Positions 59,701 through 64,000 of a stretch of 64,000 bases of DNA are shown here, in pieces. This DNA is from Moniliophthora roreri (taxonomy: Eukaryota > Basidiomycota > Agaricomycetes > Agaricales > Marasmiaceae): the NCBI GenBank assembly GCA_001466705.2, contig LATX02000210.1, positions 310,001-374,000 on the forward strand, written 5' to 3'. The notes under the pieces are model-generated. The model saw nothing but the letters and a program-made list of their open reading frames with translations, made no database searches and was not told the DNA's origin. Positions within the stretch are counted from its first letter, which is position 1. Every line of letters starts with the position of its first letter. The translations under genes were made by a program, and so were the position numbers.

Positions 59701-61126
59701 GTGTACGTAGTGTGTGTACGGGTGGCGCGATGCCTTTGGATTCGGAGGAGTTTGTTCGTTGACGACGGAGAGGCTGAAGCTCATCGTCTTCTTCCTCCAG
59801 GGCTTCCTCGGCGACGGTCTCGGGGTGCCGAATTGGTTTGATGGAAGGGAGTTCGGTGGAGGCTCGACGGATAGTTGTCTCGCTGATATTCGGGTGAGTG
59901 GTCGCTGAGGCCTTTCTTTCCGGCATCTCAAAGGGATCGCTGGAAGATAGAGCTGGCGTCGTTGGTACTGAGGTTATGGATTCAACAGAAGAGAATTCTG
60001 AATTTGTCATGGATGTGTTAGAAGCCTCGGAGGACGGAGTTGGCCCTTGGTGTTCTGGAGATGTAGGTCGTGACTGTTTTGAAGATGTCGCGGCGTCGGC
60101 GTTACGAGCACTGAACCAAGGATGTGTTAGAATATGAGGAATAGAGAGTCGCTTTGAGGGTTCTTTGACAAGGACGTTCTTGATTAAATCACGGGCCTCT
60201 ACATGACTATGAGCAACTTTTGATAATCAGCGAAACTTTACATACCGGTGGAGAGCCATTCGGGGTCTTCGAATTCACCAATGATGACCTTGTCTCTCAT
60301 GACGGCTTCATCATCGTCGTCGAACGGTAGCATACCGGTCAGCAGGCAGTACAGTATGACGCCCAACGACCATATATCCACCTCTGAGAAATTTGAGTAT
60401 ATAGTCATATTAGGGGAGAAAGACGAGACTCACCGGGGCCCAGATACCTCTGGCCCTGAAGCATTTCGGGTGAGGCATATCCAGTAGTTCCACAAAAGGT
60501 TTCCATGAGAGCACCACGCTCATACTCCCTGGTGAAGCCAAAGTCACCCAACTTGACCCGACAACGTTCGTCCAACAAGACATTTTCTAATTTGAGATCG
60601 CGATGAACAATACCCTTCTCGTGAAGGTACGCTACCGCTAAACAGATCTGGCCAAACAAGAAGCGGGTTTCGTCTTCACCGAGACGTCCTTTCTCGGCAA
60701 GATAATCAAAAAGCTCTCCGCCCGAGCACAGTTCCGTGACGATCCAGATAGAGGATTCAGTAGCGATAACCTCGTACATCTGAGTGATATGGGGATGGTG
60801 AAGTTGGCGATGATGGTGAATTTCGCGGGTCAACGAGGCCGACATTGCCTTTGGGATTTGTTTGATGGCGACACGGGTGGAGGTGAGACGATGTGTTCCT
60901 ATGCGTACTTTGCCATAAGCACCTAGAATACAAGGTCAACATAGGCAGATAATCCGAGATAGATTTATTGATACTCACCTTCGCCGATGACTCTTCCAAG
61001 CGTATAATTGCCAACGACTCTGACCTTGCTGGAAGAGAGTTCTTTGCCAAGTTCATTATAAGCATTAGCTAGCTGAGCTTTCTGGTTCTGAGAGATTGAA
61101 CCAGTTTGTTGATGAGCGTTAGACAT
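56795..61126 (-). CDS. CAMK/CAMKL-type Ser/Thr protein kinase with long disordered tail (Kin4/Gin4-like)
   Basis: ATG 61126 gives MSNAHQQTGSISQNQKAQLA. The kinase domain includes NYTLGRVIGEGAYGKVRIGT (glycine loop), TRVAIKQIPKAM (catalytic Lys), CSGGELFDYLAEKGRLGEDE, GIVHRDLKLENVLLDERCRV (HRDLKxxN), KLGDFGFTREYERGALMETF (DFG) and GTTGYASPEMLQGQRYLGPE. It then has EVDIWSLGVILYCLLTGMLP and ends near ILTHPWFSARN. From about residue 390 a single exon of more than 3 kb (60010-56795) encodes a Ser/Arg/Lys-rich disordered tail with KEKEREREREREKERK and an acidic end EEDEDEEEE. About 1450 residues. The kinase core places it near SNF1-related polarity or cell-cycle kinases; the exact orthology is open. 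Confidence 0.88.
58580..58642. repeat. TCTCCC/TCTCCT microsatellite within coding sequence
   Basis: Hexamer-like pyrimidine tract on the plus strand, read on the minus strand as alternating Arg/Glu/Lys codons in the kinase tail. Prone to length change. Confidence 0.8.
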
Positions 61127-61264
61127 GGGGCATAAAAAGGAATTTTTAAAGAAAGGACAGAGGCTTTGCCGCAAGAAGAGAGAAAAATAGGACACACAAG
61201 AATATTGTAAAGAGGGAAAATCCCAACAACCCTTGCCAATTACCGTCACTCAGTCTCGTGGGAA

Positions 61265-61450
61265 TCATGATGAAGCGGTCGTGATGCGATTGTCATGTTT
61301 CCTCGTTGCTCCCTGCCCCACAGCGGTCTGTAAGTGTCTGTAAGTTAGGTCATTTTTCTCAGGAGCTATAGCGCTAGATGTGCGGGGAGTCTTCTCATTA
61401 TGTTCCAGAGAATTGGGCTGATCCGGTCTGAAGGAATAGGCGTCACTCAT
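61265..61450 (-). CDS. small hypothetical hydrophilic protein
   Basis: ATG 61450 gives MSDAYSFRPDQPNSLEHNEK, then TPRTSSAIAPEKNDLTYRHL to a stop at 61265; 61 residues. A TTTATAAA box lies about 40 bp upstream (61488-61495), as in other small genes of this window. No family recognised. It ends about 140 bp before the kinase ATG on the same strand, so it could alternatively be leader of that transcript. Confidence 0.4.
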   Translation of the reverse strand: MSDAYSFRPDQPNSLEHNEKTPRTSSAIAPEKNDLTYRHLQTAVGQGATRKHDNRITTASS

Positions 61451-62823
61451 TTCTCAAGTCAAACTCGTTTTACTATATGTATGCCATTTATAAAGGGACA
61501 TTTTGCAGGGAGCTTGGTGTCTTGACATGACATGAAATACGCGCTTATTACTTGCGCACTCAGAGTTCAACTTGGACGTGATCCAGGTTCGCTTCGTTCC
61601 TTCAAGGTTTCCAACCTCCCTGACAACAACTAGGCGTTCAACTCAAAAATCATTCCCTACCGGTGTGTACATAACTGCTGAATACCTCTCTTAACCGCCT
61701 TTCTCAGCCCTCAAACAGCCCTGATGTATGAATCAGGAATATCTCTGATCAGTGATTCGTTGCTCAATCCTTCGACGAACTCAGACATATTCAGTTACCG
61801 AATGTACCTTGACGTACAGCACTGAAGTCTGTTGCGGCAGGTTTAAAACTTGAAGACGGATTCATCCATTCTCAGGCGGCGATTACTAGCATACACTGGC
61901 TAAGTCCTGACAGACGCCGGATTAAGGGTATCTTTCCGGAATACTCCGTTCGGGACCTCTCGGATTTCGGATACAAGCTCATTGATACACCCTCTTATCG
62001 ACGATTATTCGTGCTTTCACTGTACAGCACGCATGTCACTCCGGACATTCGCCGCTTGATCAACACTCCATTATCGCGCAACCATCTCACTTCTATCCTA
62101 AAAATACTGGGGCAGAGCATGGTCTAGTAACGAACTCTGATTAAATCGTACCCCGCCTCGTCAGGCCCACACGCAAGATGATGCACCATATGAAAGTACA
62201 GATGGCTACGCCAACTTTCGAGGCACAGTGGTCCGAATTACAAACAATGATCTGCCCTGTACGTTGTAGTCATCCCTCACAGTGGTCAGCTGTTACTACT
62301 CATCATTGACATCGTGGCACAGACTACGTCGATCATGTACACGCTACCTCCCGTCTGACATCGTGTGGGGATACGGCTACGCGCTATCAGAACTCGAGAC
62401 GTCATCCACCGTTGCGTTCTCAACCTCCTCAGTTACTTCTCGAGTTGATGCAAGGTTGATGAATGGACCAACATCAAACATTTTTCGGGTCATTCAAACC
62501 GACCAATGCAACCTTCATGCCAAGCCAACAACGAAGTTCATTCTTCCGCGTGCTCAACGCTTATAGGGTAATGGCCGGTATAGCCGCAATAGGTCTTTTG
62601 GGCATGTCAATGTGATCTTGATACGATTCACCCCATATGCGGCCCCATTAGGCCTCCTGGGATGCAAATAACATTCGCCATAATCTATTCTCGTGGTCCT
62701 ATTATGTCTTCCAAAATCACCATTATACCGTATAAAAGCCACGAGTCTTCAAATGACTGAAGGCACCGATTCTCTACACTTAGAGGATCTACCGGCCACT
62801 GTCTTCAAGGGAAACCCATCACC
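61451..62823. other. long intergenic stretch left of the sedolisin
   Basis: About 1.4 kb. No protein-like exon chain or repeat family recognised on either strand; short plus-strand frame at 62282-62566 has no motif. Confidence 0.4.
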
Positions 62824-64000
62824 ATGGTTCGCATTTCCTGTGCTCTCGCCATTCTCGCCGTTATGGCGTCAGCGGTGTCCGCGAGCGTGACCCCTCGACA
62901 GAAAGCCATGTCTGTTTTGGAGCAGCGTCCGCTACCCGCAGGATTTGCGAGAATGAGCACAGCAACAAAGCTTGTCGCGGGTAATGAAGACCAACTCAAT
63001 CTCCGAGTTGCTCTCAAACCCAAAGACAGGGATGGCCTCGTCAAGACCCTCTACGAAACTAGCACACCAGGGTCTGCATCGTATGGTCAACATCTCAGTC
63101 GTGAGGAGGTGAATCTATAGCATCATTCTGATGTCCTTCCGTACCTGATAATCATCAAACCAACAGGTGAAAGCATTCATGGCTCCTGATGCTGAAGCTG
63201 TTTCTGCTGTTGCGCGGTGGCTTTCAGAGAATGGCGTTACGGATATCAAGCCCAGCGGTGCTTTCGATGATTGGCTTTCCTTCTCGGTCCCGGCATCCAA
63301 AGCTGATTCATTATTCAATGCCAAGTTTGAAAAGTTCCAGCACATCTCCACCGGAGAACAGATTGTGCGAACGTTGGAGTATTCCGTCCCGCAGGAATTG
63401 CTTGGCCACATTTCCTTGGTCCACCCTACAACTTCCTTTGCACTCCGGCCACCGGCTGAACCTCGCTTCATTGCACCGGTTGTAACCGAAACAAATGTTA
63501 CCGCGAGGGCAAATCCTGCTCCAACTTCATGTAATAACAATGTAACACCCACTTGCCTTCAGCAACTTTATGGTATTCCGACGACCCCTGCCAGTGCATC
63601 AAGCCCAACTCTTGGTGTCACTGGCTTCATCCAGCAATGGGCACAGGTTCGTGGCACACAACTTATCACCGTGAACCTGGCTGATGTACAATGCCTTTTT
63701 AGGAAGCAGACCTGTCAACTTTCTTGTCAATCTTACGACCGGACATAGATCGTAATACTTCCTTCACCCTTCAAACATTCGATGGCGGTGAAAATCCACA
63801 GGGCTCCCAGTTTGCCGGTATTGAAGCAGTACGTGGATGAGTACAACCTGATTCATACCCTTGCCGACTAATTACTCCTTTTTTCTTTTCAAGAACTTGG
63901 ATATTCAATACACTGTCGGAATTGCAACGGGTGTTCCGGTTACCTTTTTGTCCGTCGGTCTGGACAACTCGGATGATGTATCCGGATTCTTGGATGTATA
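62824..64000 (+). CDS. sedolisin (S53) / tripeptidyl peptidase-like secreted protease, 3' end missing
   Basis: Acid serine-carboxyl protease that digests protein outside the cell. ATG 62824 gives a signal peptide, MVRISCALAILAVMASAVSA. The pro-kumamolisin activation domain follows: LNLRVALKPKDRDGLVKTLY, STPGSASYGQHLSREEVKAF, WLSENGVTDIKPSGAFDDWL and FSVPASKADSLFNAKFEKF. After the processing region (ARANPAPTSCNNNVTPTCLQ, QLYGIP) the catalytic domain starts, with SQFAGIEANLDIQYTVGIAT holding the Glu and Asp of the triad (E..LD..Y). Three introns are visible. The gene runs off the right edge before the catalytic Ser (SGTS motif). Confidence 0.92.

Overview
The window looks like nuclear DNA of a filamentous basidiomycete, most likely a saprotrophic Agaricomycete. 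Genes are densely packed on both strands and cut by many introns of about 45-70 nt with GT-AG (sometimes GC-AG) borders. The families fit too: CFEM/GPI wall proteins, tandem GH105, GH16 and GH92 enzymes, a sedolisin protease, an Hmp1/CsbD-like protein and an orphan multi-pass membrane family typical of mushrooms. I saw no rRNA or tRNA gene, CRISPR array, or recognisable transposon. All gene models come from reading frames, splice borders and family motifs by eye; no search was run.

Layout. 1-7 kb: 3' part of an SMP-30/gluconolactonase-like gene, a small unknown gene, a coiled-coil protein and a PTR2-type oligopeptide transporter. 7-14.2 kb: tRNA (uracil-5-)-methyltransferase TRM2, a GPI-anchored GH16 glucanase, RNase P/MRP subunit POP4/Rpp29 and complex I subunit NDUFA2. 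14.3-24.4 kb: RAX1-like RGS membrane protein, an orphan membrane protein, MTA phosphorylase, a proline-rich unknown protein and two tandem GH105 hydrolases. 24-35 kb: RPL31, a CFEM gene with a broken frame, a FAD monooxygenase, an acyl-CoA oxidase-like enzyme and several small unknown genes. 35-46 kb: UBR7-like protein head-to-head with a lone HyuB half of 5-oxoprolinase, LAS17/WASP and a secreted GH92 mannosidase. 45.7-64 kb: two small paralogous proteins, NEO1-type P4-ATPase, a tandem pair of calmodulins, a CsbD/Hmp1-like protein, a long CAMK-type kinase and the start of a sedolisin.

Themes. Housekeeping genes (RPL31, NDUFA2, POP4, TRM2, MTAP, calmodulin, NEO1, LAS17) alternate with genes for using plant polymers and proteins (GH16, GH105 x2, GH92, sedolisin, PTR2). 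Several multi-intron genes have no long open frame and were found only by splicing: RPL31, NDUFA2, CFEM, and the first exons of both calmodulins. The most notable observations are 7-nt and 12-nt micro-exons kept in both calmodulin paralogs, an apparently HyuA-less oxoprolinase, and three small genes sharing TATA plus TGACGT promoters.
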